The notes beneath the pieces are model-generated. The model searched no databases and was not told the DNA's origin. It saw only the letters and a list, made by a program, of their open reading frames with translations. A stretch of 64,000 nt of DNA from Apostichopus japonicus. Its lineage: Eukaryota > Echinodermata > Holothuroidea > Aspidochirotida > Stichopodidae. A program made the translations under genes and the position numbers. The stretch lies in assembly GCF_037975245.1 (NCBI RefSeq), contig NC_092568.1, positions 39,076,631 through 39,140,630 of the forward strand. Direction: 5' to 3'. Positions 24,853 through 37,300 of the stretch are shown one piece after another (within the stretch, counting starts at the first letter, position 1; each line of letters opens with the position of its first letter).

Positions 24853-27107
24853 CTGAAATGAAGAAACAAGAAAATATCTCAGATACAAAATAATTGAGGT
24901 TGTGACTTTACAGAAGTTAAATGTGTTCAATGCAAAGCTCAAAGAACAAACTATGATGATATATGTCTAAAGCAAATAAAATAAGAATAAGGTTTTGACT
25001 GAATACAAGCCAAGTCAGAAATGTAGCATTACAACACTGTCAATTATATTAATTATGAAAGGAAGAATGTAGGCTCAAGTGCTACTTGCATCCTTTTGAG
25101 GCCTACCACCAAAAAATTAAGGGAAATTATTAATGTATCTGGTGTTTTAATTGCCACACAAATCTTGCAACAAAACAGCAATACATCACAGACAGTGGTT
25201 CAAGATAACCAGACAGCTGACATACAAAGTAAGTGGACGATGAGCGCAAACTTAGCTACTGTCCTTTCAAATTGCTTGCAACTATAATGAAGCTCAGTAT
25301 GCACATTTTTAATCATTGCAGGGTGAATCTTTCACAAATGTGCCCCTTTTAATTGTGTACTTGTCTCTTGAAGTTACATACAGTAGGGCCTATATATTGG
25401 CTAGCTTAAAATGAGACAATGTGTTCAGATTGGGAAAGTTAAGTTCAGTTGATTCAATGGAACATGACTGAATGGTATTACTACTTTCTGTGGGGAAATA
25501 TCAGGTTGCGAGGCGCCGAGGTCTTTTAGCTGTGTCTGTAGTAACTTAGTTAAGTCTACACCCACGTCCCACACTAGATTGACTACGAAGTACGATGTCG
25601 AGTCGGCATACTATTAACTTGCACTGTGCTGTTATATAAGGCTTAACATGAGGCCAATCCATGGGGGGTAGGGACTTTGAAGCCGATCTAAACCTTTCGG
25701 CTCTAATTTGACTTACTTCGTAAGTTCCCTATTGAATATGAAAAAACGAATTATCAGTGCCTTTCCTACACATACCTTCCTCTCTTAAACGCTGGTTATT
25801 ATTGCATAGTTTCGGACTTCTCAGTCGCCAGTGCAAAAGCCTCATCAAGCAGGACAACCATTATTAGAGGGCTGGAAGAATACAAGTTGTTCTGTGTCAA
25901 ACCGATTGCGTAACAGTTGTTTGCTTATAATTTGTAAAACTGTGTTGCCAGTTTGGAGCAGGTAAATATTAACCGTCCATTCGTCAAGTTGCATGCAAAT
26001 CGCGTTCCCGCTGTTTTCACCGAACTGTAACTTGTAAGCAAAAAGTAGATACAATCATCAAGGGGTTCTATTTCGAGGATAGGTTACTACAATATAGAGT
26101 AGCAACTCTACGCTAAAGATCTAAGCAAAATACAACGAGGTTCTAGCTAAGAAAAGTAAGAAGCCAAGGCGCTGGCTAAACAGCTTACTGTAGCCTAGGC
26201 CCTATACCGAAGCTAAGAGTGTCCTGTAGTGTAATACAGTACCAGATCAGCGATATAAATTATGGCTCACGAACAGTAACAGCTAGTCTTCAGTTACACT
26301 AAGTTCGGCGCGACTGCAAGGGTACCATGGGTCCTCACATTAGGAGAAGGCCTAAATAAGGGTTACCACTATAAGCCTGGTTCGAAGAAATCAAAAGTTA
26401 GATTGAGCATAAATATGTTAATTTTGAAAGTGTAGGCCTATTCACTGTAGCCTTGTAGGCCTACCAATACGATGTCTCATGAGGGTACTTGAGAGTAAAA
26501 CGTGTGATGTCACACTCACAGATGCACACAGAGAGCAAAATGTCATATTCTGCTTTATTATTCACTTTATTGTTTTGACCTTGGTATAAATACTACTTTT
26601 AATTACCTAAGACTGGGCAGGTTACAATCATAGCTAACAACTGCTGGTTGATGACCTGTACTTTAGGCCATGTGATAATGACCACCGCCTTGCAGGCTCC
26701 AAATACTCCCACTAAAAATAATCATTATTTATAAAAAAAAATTTAAAAAAATGTTTGTTGTTGATACAAAATAGTTTTCTATATCTCACAAATGCAAGTT
26801 AATTCTCAGTCATCAAGCAGGAGTACAAGGATATACAGTAGCCTATCTTCACAAAGGCAGGTATGCATGTACATTCAGTTGTTGCCAAAACTTATTTGCA
26901 TCACTGGTACATCTTCGCTAGAGTGCCACTACTTGACAACTTTATCTTACTAGAAATAGAAATAATGCAAAATGGAAGAGAAATGCCTCATGCCATTTGA
27001 AAAATTTTCAGATGCAAATCTAAAACTTTCATTCCCACTTCGTTATTGAATGTAGTTTAGTTTTGTAAGTGTAGATTTCCTGGTGATTGTTCTTCTTCCC
27101 CCTACAG
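24853..27107. promoter_or_regulatory. Divergent intergenic region between the metalloprotease and ERG28
   Basis: The metalloprotease reads left and ERG28 reads right from this 2.2 kb interval. Each start-codon exon is preceded by a splice acceptor, so both genes should have untranslated first exons and promoters here. I could not place transcription starts. The part from about 25500 to 26500 has more CpG than its surroundings and is the best candidate. No other gene was recognised. Confidence 0.4.
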
Positions 27108-27134
27108 AAAAACATCCCAAAAGAGAGTCTAATC

Positions 27135-30100
27135 ATGAAGAAGTTTGAACGAGTACTACGGACATGGTTGACCCTGATTGCCTTCATGTCATTAGCCAGT
27201 TCAGTCCAATGTTTTGTTGAGAGCACCCTAATCATCCAAACAATGTACAGTCAACCCACGGACCAAGGTATATAAATGACAATGACAACAATTTATTTCC
27301 AGCAATTGTGTACAGTACTGTACATGAATGATTTTTGATATACAATACCATCTAGAGAGACAGGTAAACAGAAAAAAGAAAAAGAAAACATTCATCATGT
27401 TAATTGATCTACAATATTTAAGCTATACAAATGCATGGAAAAGGAGAAAAAAAAAAGAAGCGCAATGCTTATAGAATGTTTTCCCCATTTGAATATAATA
27501 AATATATACATATACTGGAGAGAAATTGGTGATAGGAAACAAAACTCCCAAAGAAAATTAAATAAATACTGCACTTTAAAAAAACAAAAACAAATTACCT
27601 TTCTATTTCTATGATTTACCTGTATGATGTATGTATAAATTAAGCTCAATCTTCAGTTCAGTGACATTGCTAACACCTAACACAATTGAACTTATATTTT
27701 TATGTTGGAATTTCACAAATGTTCTCTTTTTTTTCTTTCTTGTAGTCAACGCTTTGATCGGAAGAATGTTTGGCACATGGACGATGTTGTCAGGAGTTGT
27801 TAGACTCATGTGTGCTGTTTTCATTGATAATAGACCGTAAGTACATATATATTACGTGTAAAGGTATAAATGATAATCTGACTTTGTTTCTGTTCCTTTT
27901 CTTACCTGCATCTTCAGGAACAAATAAATAAAATATTGTAAATATTGCTCAATACTAGCATACCAGGCGAAGCTATTGAATTGCCGCAATGCAATTGCTG
28001 AATTTGCATTGGTATTTAGGGCACAACAGTTATGCTAAAGTGATCAAAAGTAGCTATTGGCGGCGACTTTATAACAATCTATGGGTGATACAAATACAAC
28101 TAACCGACATAAAATGTAACAAGAATTCCTATCCCTTCAAACTTTGGACACTGTTCCTGAAGAAATCAACTCTGCACATGCTCATAGTTTAAATAAAGCT
28201 GTTAAAATCTGTAGAAATATGTGAAACTGGTTTGCTAATAACTTCAACTTCCTCTTTCCGTTTTCAGAGTTTATGATTTGACTCTGTTTACATTCATCAT
28301 GGTTTGGTTACATTTTCTCTCCGAGCTTCTGATCTTCAAGACGACAGAGCCTTCCTTTGGAGTTGTATCACCGATGGTTATTTCAGGTAAGATGTAGAAA
28401 GTATTTACAGTAACAATCATATCAGTTGTACATGCATTAAAGGACAAAAAAATGCTTACCAAAGGTTTTTCAGATTCAAAGGTCAAGCGACACGTAAACT
28501 TGACTTTACATAATATTAAACTTAACAACTCTTACATTAACAAAAACCCAACACCGCAATTTTTTTCCGTCTCCAAAGGGGTAGAAATCGGTAAAAAGTA
28601 CTATTACGTAATAGATTCAGTGACGTCACGGGGGGGAGCGCAGAAGAGTGCAAACTGTATATGTTCTGCGCAGTGCATTGGGTATGGAGAAATCTCAAAC
28701 TTCTCGAAAATATTACCTTCTTCAGCAGTCTGTTACAAGAAAGTTAAGATTTGGATTAAGATGAAAAATCACAAATTGATACATAAGACATCGAACAAAA
28801 CATCCATTGACTTCTTTTTTCATAAATTCCTTGCATTTTCTTCCTATCAAGCAACATAAACTCCGCAAAAATCGGCTAGATTGACTCGTTCAGGGAAAGC
28901 CGAAAACAAATGACGTCATTTGTTTACCAAGTCGAAAGTGCATGATATCGTCGCTTGGAACTGCTTATCACATACAGTTTCTATACACGCACTGTAGTAC
29001 GCATATATACACAGCACAGCATAGCTTATAAATATCGCGAAATGGCTGCCTGTGGCATTGACACACAGTATTTAGATAGCAACGGCGAAGAAGTAAGGGA
29101 AATGGAGGACATGGTGGACGATCGTGGGGAAATTTTTCCCTACATGTTCGAACCGGAGACCAGCGAAGAGGAAGCGGGATCGGACAGCGATGTCGAAATT
29201 GATCATCTTGACGGAATATAACGGTAACGTTACGCCAAGCGTACTATACTGTATATAGGATAGTTGTGTCACTAGTTAGGCCTAGAACCGATAAATGTTT
29301 CCTAACTTTGCTCATACACTTAGCTAGCCAATTTGTTGATGGGGCAGGAAAATTAACATGAATGTGCGGTCGAGTTAAGTTAAGGAAGTTACTATTTTCC
29401 TTAAAAGTTGTGGCAGCACATGCCCCAGGAACATGTCACACAGACATATTTCATTTGGTTAGTAGATTGAAGGAGCCAATTGGAAGAGTGCACAACAAAT
29501 TCAGAGGTGGCCTATTATTAATTTCCTAGCAGTTGTAGGCCTAGTGGCAAATTAGTGAAGTTACCACAAATCAGGGAAAGGGTGGGGGAGGGAGAAGGTG
29601 GCACCTCACACCAGCTTTTTGTCATTTCCGTTTGAGCTAATTTCATAACCAGATTTTCTCAATCTAGGGAATGGATTCAGAAGTGGGAAAGAGTTGGAAA
29701 TGAGGCAACATCAGCCTGTTTTATTTTCCTTTGCAGCATTGTCCCAACAGAGGCAAGACTTCTAAGAAGATGTTACTTGTAAGGAGCTTCAACGGTAGAT
29801 TGCCCTTCAGAGGTGCCCCTTTTCTATTTTGACATGTTAGTACAGTATGCCCCAATAATTGAGGTTGGTATGAAGTCATTGAATTGGCTCTTTATTATTT
29901 GAACTGGTTTGTATTGTTTACAGGTGTCATTGTGGCCAATGTGCTGTGATGCCTACAGCAAGGGAGTGTAGATGCTGCAGCGAAATAGATAAGTAAGGAC
30001 TGTGATGGATGAAGAAGGTGCTGCATGCATCACCTTACACCCAGGTTTTGAAGCTATGTGCCTGAACCCATTGTTTCTTCAGACAGCCTACTACATGTAC

Positions 30101-33100
30101 CGTCAACAGTATGGTGGACGTGCACAGGAAAACAGGATCCAAGAGTAAGTATAGAATACATTATTTTTGTTATATACCTTTATTCATTGCTCTGACCTGC
30201 TGTTGAAAGATGTAACAATACAGAGGGTGTATTCATAGTTAAGTTTTGTTTCGTTGTGAAAGGAATAACATTAAGATATAGATTTGATCAAGAAAATTTG
30301 TGCACCATGTTCAAAACCTGCTTCTGATTAGGTCATTTTGTCCAAAAACTGGTGTAATGCCCTTGAGGCTAACCCTTATCATGCTGACTGACATAGTAGT
30401 CATTAACACTGAGCCATGGAACCAAATGCCACACAAAAAATATCCACCATGCTTGTGCACGATCCATTTACAAATTTTAGTCTCCGAGATACAATGATCA
30501 GTTTGTATAAATGGCATAGCTAAGCTTACTTTAGGGGAGGCAGATTTAGGGGCCAAGCAAATTCTTGAAATCATATAGAAATTTATTTTAAAATTGACGT
30601 CCCCAGATGGCTACCAAGCTTTTGTGTATCTTCATCTTTTATAGCTGGTTTTCATATGATTATTTTACAGGAAATACAGACACACAGCATACAGACAACT
30701 TTCACGGATGAGCTAGCAGTTTTTAGGGAAGGAGATTTGTGTTGTTCTCCCATCCTATGCAGTAAGGAGGATTAGAGAAGCTTTACCATCTGAACAGTAT
30801 GAATGATTTAAATTATCAAGACTGTGAGAATGTGGACTGTTTATGCCAAGTCATAGTATCATTTCTGCAAAGTTTTATAGAAACAGGGTTCAGTCCTGTC
30901 TGTTTTGTGGCTGAATGGTGAACATTTTGGAATTCCAGCTTACATTTTTCTGGTTCATGGTATTAACTACAATTTTGGATGAAATTTTACATTTTCAAGT
31001 TTGGGAAGTACATAACAGTAATAAATAATAAAAATTCAAGTTAATTTTTTGTATGTATTCTCTCTTGTAAGCAAAGCTGTCACTTCTAGTAGCCTGCCAA
31101 CAAAATCTGGATGATTGAAATCTCAAATATACTAGGTTAAAATAGAAGAATAGTTTGAATAAAGTACCCTCAACCACTATGTCAATGGGATCTGGAGAGC
31201 TTAGGCTTTCATTTTAATAAAAGTGTAATGCGAATCAATCTGAAATTGTTCATTATTCCATGGAATATCAAGGTTACCTGATCATAAATGAGATAAAAAA
31301 AATCACATTTTATCCCATGCGGGGAACAAACAGCAAATTTCTGTCAATTCTTTTCGAGAAAAACAAAAAATTGGCAACATGTTTGAAACACCAAAGTTGC
31401 ATACAAATAGTAAGTCAGCATGAAATTTATATTTATGAAGTCTAAGCTCTCTAGAAAGGAATACTTGTCATTGGAACTTTTTTTTAAATATAATGTTATC
31501 ATTACTGATAGTTAGTTACAATGGAAACCAGATGTAAGTAAAACTTGAATGTAAAACTTTAGCAACTTCCCTAAAGGCTGGTAGCGACCTGTTAATTAAC
31601 ACTGCTCTGCAGCTGTGCCATACACCATGTGAACAGACGATTCACAGAGTCGATTGCTCCCCACTACATTGAAACAAAATTAGAACTTGGGAGGCCATCA
31701 ACTACAGTACTTCAGCAAAGCTTTTGAAATCTGCTTCGGTGTTGTTTTATGGCATCCTCATTGTTCGGATGAACATATGAGCTTGCAAGGGGTGGGGGCT
31801 CTTTTCTGACAGGAACAGGACACTCCTCTCCCAGAGTTCCACTTCTGCAGAAGTTGTTGCAAGCAGTCAAGAAGTTCCCATACATAATCTGTAGAATAGT
31901 AAAGATATGAAGAATAATATAATAATAGTTCATAAAAACATACCATTTAGATAGAGGCATTCCAATCACTCCATTTCGGTCAATATGCATGGCACAGTTG
32001 TCGGTCAAGTCTTTGGATGCCCAACTAAGGCGACAGCTGAGTACACCTCAATTGGTGTGGATACATGGGTCAGGTTTTACCTTATGGCACCAATTGATTT
32101 TCCAGACTAATCTACTATCAATCTTGAAAATTACCTTGAAGGGTCATCTTTGTCATGTTCAGATGAGTTAACTGATGGAGTGTAGTCCGGACTACCTGGC
32201 GGTTTTTGGGTGTATCCCGATGTGGATGCCACAGCAGCAGACAGACCATCATCGCCACTGTGAGATGGTCCTGGTTGCTTTGATGGTATTTTTGTCTCTG
32301 TTGGTCCAGTCAGCAACTTCAATGGTGGTAGGGGGACCAGTGAACACTGGACTTCTACATGTGTTACATTCACTGAAAATTAGAATAAACGCTTATTATA
32401 CCACACACATACAGTAGGCTGCTCTTGGACAGGGGTCAGCTGCCTAGATGGTTCACTTATCTTTTCTGAAGGGGAGCATATCCTGCTTTATGTGGCTGCA
32501 AAAATATGGGCCACTCACACCATGAGCATTGCAAATGACTTCAGCTTGGTTTCATATAGTATAACTACAATGTAATCTCCCTTCTCTCAGTAACTATAGC
32601 TGTAGCCTTTATATTTTCCTGTGAAGCCATCAGGTATAGCCTCCTCAACCACTCTCGTCAGGCAGGCGGATATGATGGATAAAATACAATGTATATTATC
32701 CCCTAGTCAGCCTGCCCGATGTGCAGTTTTAATTGCTATTTTACTTTCAACGAGTACTGTTTCTAAAATTTTGGCCCCTGTACTCACTTCTGCTATAGAA
32801 TACTCTATAGATGTATGAAAGTTTTCCATTCTTCCTTGTATTACCCTAGCTTACACTTCTCTACCACATTTTCTCCCCCCAACCCCCCTGCCTCCTTTTT
32901 GTCTGGTAGCTTGCCCCCCATATACATGCCTCAATGTTTTACTGGTGGAGATTCCTTGTATCCCGTTCAAAACTGACTACTTAAATCTTTAATGCCTGTC
33001 ACCACCCTCCCCTCCCCCATTTCCCAACTGTTTTTCGGTAATATCAAGCACATGTCTATAAGATCATGCTACCTTTAGATGGGGATGTACATTCTGCAGA

Positions 33101-35132
33101 ATCCTGCCTTTATTTTCACTGCAGTTGGTTGGGGAACAGCTTCTAGATTAATCTAAGTATTGAAAAATGGGAAAGAAAATAACAAGGAAGCTATGAAAGT
33201 TCATTTAAGAAAGCAGCTTGATATGTTTGAAAGTACCTGTCACAAGCGTTTTCTCTTGCAACAAAAATTGCAGCCCTACCAACAAAAATGGCAAAATATA
33301 AGGATGTCATTTACTGTGAAACATATGAGCTATGACTCTGAGTATATAGATAGGTGGGAGCACATTATAATATTGGGCAAAATGACATCTTATGCTTGTT
33401 ATTCTGGATTTTTCATGATGTACCACAAATGAAAGTTAATATAGCCCTAGCCTACTCCTAACTTTATCGTCGCCGTACCTAATTTAGGGCCTAACTAACT
33501 GAACGAAATTATAAGAATTAGCCTACTGTAAGATAGTAATAATACCAAGTTAGTCATTGTTGTAGTAGGCCTAGGCCAGAAAATACACTTACTCTTTTCC
33601 GATCCAGCTTCGCAACTACTGGTCTACTTGTTTCTATATCTTCTCGAGATTTGAAGATACTTTCTCCAAACAGAGAAGGAACGGCATTGTCTTCTAGACG
33701 GCGAGCTGTTGGTGTTCCAAGTCCAAGTTGCGCGGATAGGCGATAGGAATCGAAACTTTAACTGGTGAAGGGCGCACTGCACACATAAGATTCGCTCGAA
33801 GGTCCAAGCCAATCTTTACTTATAGGCAGCTAGGCTGGATGAGTGCACTGGTACTAAGCTATCGCTGTATACAGTGTTTGACGAACACGAAACTTTCTTG
33901 TACTGTTGTGCACCCATTCTCATCTGATATTTTGTTTACTGTTCGTGACGTATTGTTTACGGCTTTGATCTCGGTTAACATATTAGGCATACTTAGTTTT
34001 GGTAACATTGGCGGTTCCCCCCGTGACGTCATTATCTTTCGGAATTAGCTTGGTTATTAACTTAATTAAAACAGCAAAGAAACAATTGTGGAACTCCAAA
34101 TTTGGAATATAGGGTTTTGATATGTAGCTTTTCAATTTGTCTAAGTTTGAAGGAAATCTGTTACGTGTCACTTGACCTTTAACTTCCCCTATTGCTGTTT
34201 ATTATTGGTTCTCATATTTTGAAATTTCTTTTGTTAGTACTATTAGTTGGTGAAGTGTGTATATATCAATATTGCTACAGTAGAGTTTAGTTTTGAGATG
34301 TAATTCTGTTACTGGTGAGTGTTCAGACTGAGATATTTATGGTTTGACTTGGTTGTTGGTCCTCTTTGATAAGCTACCAACACACCCCCTGCATTTTCTT
34401 TGAGTACCGAGAGCATGTTTTTCAAGTAGCTGTTTGCTGTTCAAACTCACACTGCACATTAGATTCATGCAAGTTACTCAATTAATTTTATCCCCAAAAG
34501 GCCTCCATTCTCATATGCAAAGCTAGAAATCCCTTAATTGGTCATATTTGGCATCATTCTTGCAAAAACGTAAATTTACCGAGATTATGTTGTTGCTCTT
34601 TTCCAGATAGGTAGAATATGAACTTCAGAATTAATGCCAGTTCAAAAAAACTTTGCTTCTAAGAGTTTTCACACCCTTTCGTGAATTATCTACGTTTGTT
34701 GTTATATTACAAGTAAGAAAGAATAAACAAGCTGATTTTGGTCATCCACATAGAACTGGTCGTCTTGGACAACTGGACGTCCATCAAAAATTTTGCCCTG
34801 ACTTATGTATAAGTTGTTAGTTTCCATACTTCACAGATCACCTTGGGAATTGATGCAGGTTATCAGTGGTAGTCAAGGTATTGCTAGGAAGACAGCACAC
34901 CCAACCCAAGCACTTACATACTGCATTCTGGATGGAAATTCAAGTGTTTATGCCCCAGACACCGGAAGTGAAAACATAGTCAATTATCTGATTTCCTCTT
35001 CTTTGTTTTTACATTTCTTTAGGTATATCAATGGTACTGATGATAGCAGGCTACAAGTTTATCTTCAACCAAACTGAGGACACAGTAGAAGAACAAAGAC
35101 CTGCAAATCAGGATACTAAGAAAGCAAAATAG
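27135..35132 (+). CDS. ERG28: ERG28 sterol-biosynthesis scaffold homologue, 150 aa
   Basis: Four coding exons: 27135-27267, 27746-27836, 28268-28386 and 35023-35132, phases 1, 2, 1, totalling 453 nt. The ATG exon starts at 27108 after CCCCCTACAG, so a 5' UTR exon lies upstream. The protein starts MKKFERVLRTWLTLIAFMSL and contains FGTWTMLSGVVRLMCA, then LTLFTFIMVWLHFLSELLIF and SFGVVSPMVISG. These align with the human ERG28 (C14orf1) blocks FGIWTLLSSVIRCLCA and GHFLSELFVYGTAAP. Family role: an ER membrane protein with four transmembrane helices that tethers C-4 sterol demethylation enzymes. It is close to the usual length of about 140 aa and ends in a Lys-rich tail. Its last intron (6.6 kb) contains an inserted element with two decayed genes. 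Possible poly(A) signals are at 35357 and 35790. Confidence 0.93.
28904..28925. promoter_or_regulatory. Perfect 22-bp palindrome centred on a CRE
   Basis: AAACAAATGACGTCATTTGTTT has TGACGTCA, the full CREB/ATF site, at its centre. It lies about 120 bp before the P2RX7_C pseudogene start and about 100 bp before a TATA-like CTTATAAATA (29023-29032), so it fits a promoter element. Two more sites in the element lie in its terminal repeats. Confidence 0.5.
29042..30806 (+). pseudogene. P2RX7 C-terminal (ballast) domain protein, decayed copy
   Basis: Exons: 29042 to about 29221, 29924-30144 and 30671-30806. The first gives an acidic head (MAACGIDTQYLDSNGEEVRE, then IFPYMFEPETSEEE) and hits a stop with no clear donor. 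The second gives CHCGQCAVMPTARECRCC, then CITLHPGFEAMCLNPLFL. The third gives KYRHTAYRQL and VVLPSYAVRRIREALPSE. These match the Cys/His metal-binding intracellular end of P2X7 (WCQCGSC, RHCAYR, ILPSCCRWRIRKEFP in human). Many marine invertebrates have such free-standing P2X7-C proteins. Breaks: a -1 frameshift near 29992-29995 and an in-frame TAG after RMS in the last exon, where relatives have Trp. Not part of ERG28 despite lying in its intron. Function is lost or doubtful. Confidence 0.75.
31712..33830 (-). pseudogene. THAP-domain gene remnant
   Basis: On the minus strand, 33830-33593 encodes DWLGPSSESYVCSAPF, a stop, then SFDSYRLSAQLGLGTP and ARRLEDNAVPSLFGE. This is the second half of a THAP zinc-finger, with W-PS, VCS-HF and RRL-DAVPSLF in order. 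The final zinc His is Pro (CAC to CCC) and a TAA interrupts the domain. Further exon-like pieces follow with splice borders: 32372-32137 (Ser/Pro-rich linker) and a segment ending at 31950 before GTATGT. A last piece, about 31880-31712, contains CPVPVRKEPPPLASSYVHPN and a stop. Their phases do not all join. The first half of the domain was not found. It is read as a decayed THAP transposase or domesticated relative. The later pieces are less certain than the domain itself. Confidence 0.6.
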
Positions 35133-37300
35133 GCTCGCAGAGTTATCTGTTTTTATTGCATATTCAGCAATATTTTTGACAAATTTCTCTTGTACTCAGA
35201 AAAAGTAAAGTTTTGAAAATGAAACTTTGTGCATGTTCAGACATGTCATTTCATAATGTGGTGGTAATTTGTAAGTAATGTTTCTTTAAAACTTAATTAT
35301 GTCTTGAGAATTCAGTTTTTATACTCTGCAATTGCTTACTCTTAGCTGACAAGTTTAATAAAAGGGACATGTTGCTGCTGGTGCTGGTGCTACCAGTAAC
35401 GAGATTTGTTCTTTATATATATGCAAATATATGCAAAGAGGCTGATAGTCATTATGTTTTTTTTTTTTAAACCTGTTACTTAAACTATTTCACACCATAT
35501 CTTGTATATATCACTGATGAATTTAAATGAGACAATGCAACAAGGACCTTACTGAAAGGTGGCGTCTGTCCCCGGTCCAAATCCTGTCTTTGTTTATTTT
35601 GAGTGGACATCCAAATTCCAGTAAAAATGTAGTGGCTTTTCTTTAGTGCAAAGGAAGTGTCAGTAAAATGTTGACAAATTTGAGGCTAATCATGGTGCTG
35701 CTTTGTAGAAATGAACCCAGCCTTAACTCAAAAATCATACATCATTTTTATAACCTTCAATTATATGATTATTATTTTTTGAATTTGGTAATAAACCCTT
35801 TGTTACATCAATCGTACTTGTAACTAATACATTCATCTTGTTTTACCACCAACCTTACTGGTGAGACAACCTTAAACGATATTCCAGGCTTTCAAGATGA
35901 ACAACCAGCAAGATTTCTTTAAAATCAACCTTGATCAGTACTTGGTTCACTCTTCATCCTTTATATCAACAGTAATGGACGTTGTTGGAGAGTTATTTCT
36001 GTTAAATTCTATTAAATAGGAATTATTACTTTGTATCTAGATTTATTTGTGCATTTTGGTATCTAATTATTTAGGAACATAAATAAATTTAAGCAGTTGA
36101 TACTTAGATTGAATCAACAGTACAAGTCTGTATACATTCAGCATATAGGAGAGAGTAACAAATTAGGTCCGCATTGTCACCTGGCAACTGTGTGATTGAT
36201 GACAGATTGTGCAAACAAGCTGAATTCTTATTGCTTATTTTGGTTATTTACTTTGCTCTCAACTAGCGTAGTGTCAAACCAGATTAAGTTGAATTGCAAA
36301 CTGGTAGTGGAATATTACAGATAAAGTGGCAACCCTGTGAAATCGTTGGGCTGTTGTATGTTTTGTTTACAACATTGGAACTCTGCATTACAAAAGCATG
36401 TCTTTATTCATCCAGAGTTAATTACATATACTTACCCTAACACAGTAAACTGTATTCAATATAAGAACCTATACTTTAAGGTTGTCAATTTTGTATCTTT
36501 AACTTTGATACTTTTCTTCATAGGTATTTGTTACTGTCTTTGAATTCTATTCACCCTTTTCAAATATTTATCTATAAATGTTGCATTCCAGTAATGTAAT
36601 TGCAACGGATATATAAAATACCTTGACTGTACACTCTTTCTACTTCAACATTCAATGTTGGGTTGCCTAATATTTCATACTCTTCTCTTACTATTTTTGC
36701 AGCTTAGCTGATCATGCCTTAACTCTAAACTCTTTCTACTTCTACATTCAATGTTAGATTGACTAATATTTCATACTTTTCTTTTACTATTTTTGAAACT
36801 TAGCCGATAATGGAATATATCTCAAAAAGAAGTGAAAATTATAAACTAGTTGAGAGTCTTGTAATAATGTGTTCACTCTGATGTTAACTTGTCTCTGGTT
36901 ACTGAATTATTTAAGAACATTAGTTAGTCCACTCACATTCCCTTCTCTCTTTCACCTTTTACTGGTTTAATTCACAATTAGCAGATCACAGTCTGGGATG
37001 ACCAGGGCAGAGGAGAGGTTAATAGGACAAGGGGTGGGGGTGATATTATACATTGGAATTTTAACGAAAGCTAAAATGTTTGGAAGGTAGATGATCTGAA
37101 CATCAGCTCTAAATAAAACCAGTGCACATACAATAATTACCTTGGGCAATTACCGCTTGGTGTCACCAGTGATGACTGCAGTATTACCCTGCCTGCCCAT
37201 TGTAAATAAATCCCCTCCACATTCATCAAGGTATATTTTCGTGGCAATGGTGGAAATTATCCTGAATTGGGATCCGCATTTCTGGAGGCAATTACAGATT
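35133..37300. other. ERG28 3' flank and intergenic sequence
   Basis: No coding exon was recognised. The first part should be ERG28 3' UTR, with AATAAA at 35357-35362 and 35790-35795. A short duplication occurs at 36640-36665 and 36740-36765 (TCTTTCTACTTC, CATTCAATGTT, TAATATTTCATAC). Confidence 0.5.

Larger units (their letters stand above)
28475..34182. mobile_element. Putative TTAA-type DNA element carrying P2RX7_C and THAP pseudogenes
   Basis: The ends are inverted repeats. AAAGGTCAAGCGACACGTAA at 28478-28497 matches the complement of TTACGTGTCACTTGACCTTT at 34161-34180. Further in, TGACGTCACGGGGGG at 28619-28634 matches CCCCCCGTGACGTCA at 34016-34030. The spacing between the two blocks is similar on both sides (141 and 148 bp), and weaker matches lie between them. 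The right border is TTAA (34179-34182) and the left is TTCA (28475-28478), which fits a TTAA target with one change. A TTAA target and a THAP protein both point to Kolobok-like transposons; this is inference. The whole unit sits in the ERG28 intron. Confidence 0.6.

Noticed and set aside
28452..28859. 135-codon plus-strand ORF
   Set aside because: It overlaps the left terminal repeat of the element, is low in recognisable motifs, and has no splice or homology support.
29072..29272. Minus-strand ORF over the P2RX7_C first exon
   Set aside because: It is the shadow of the acidic plus-strand exon.
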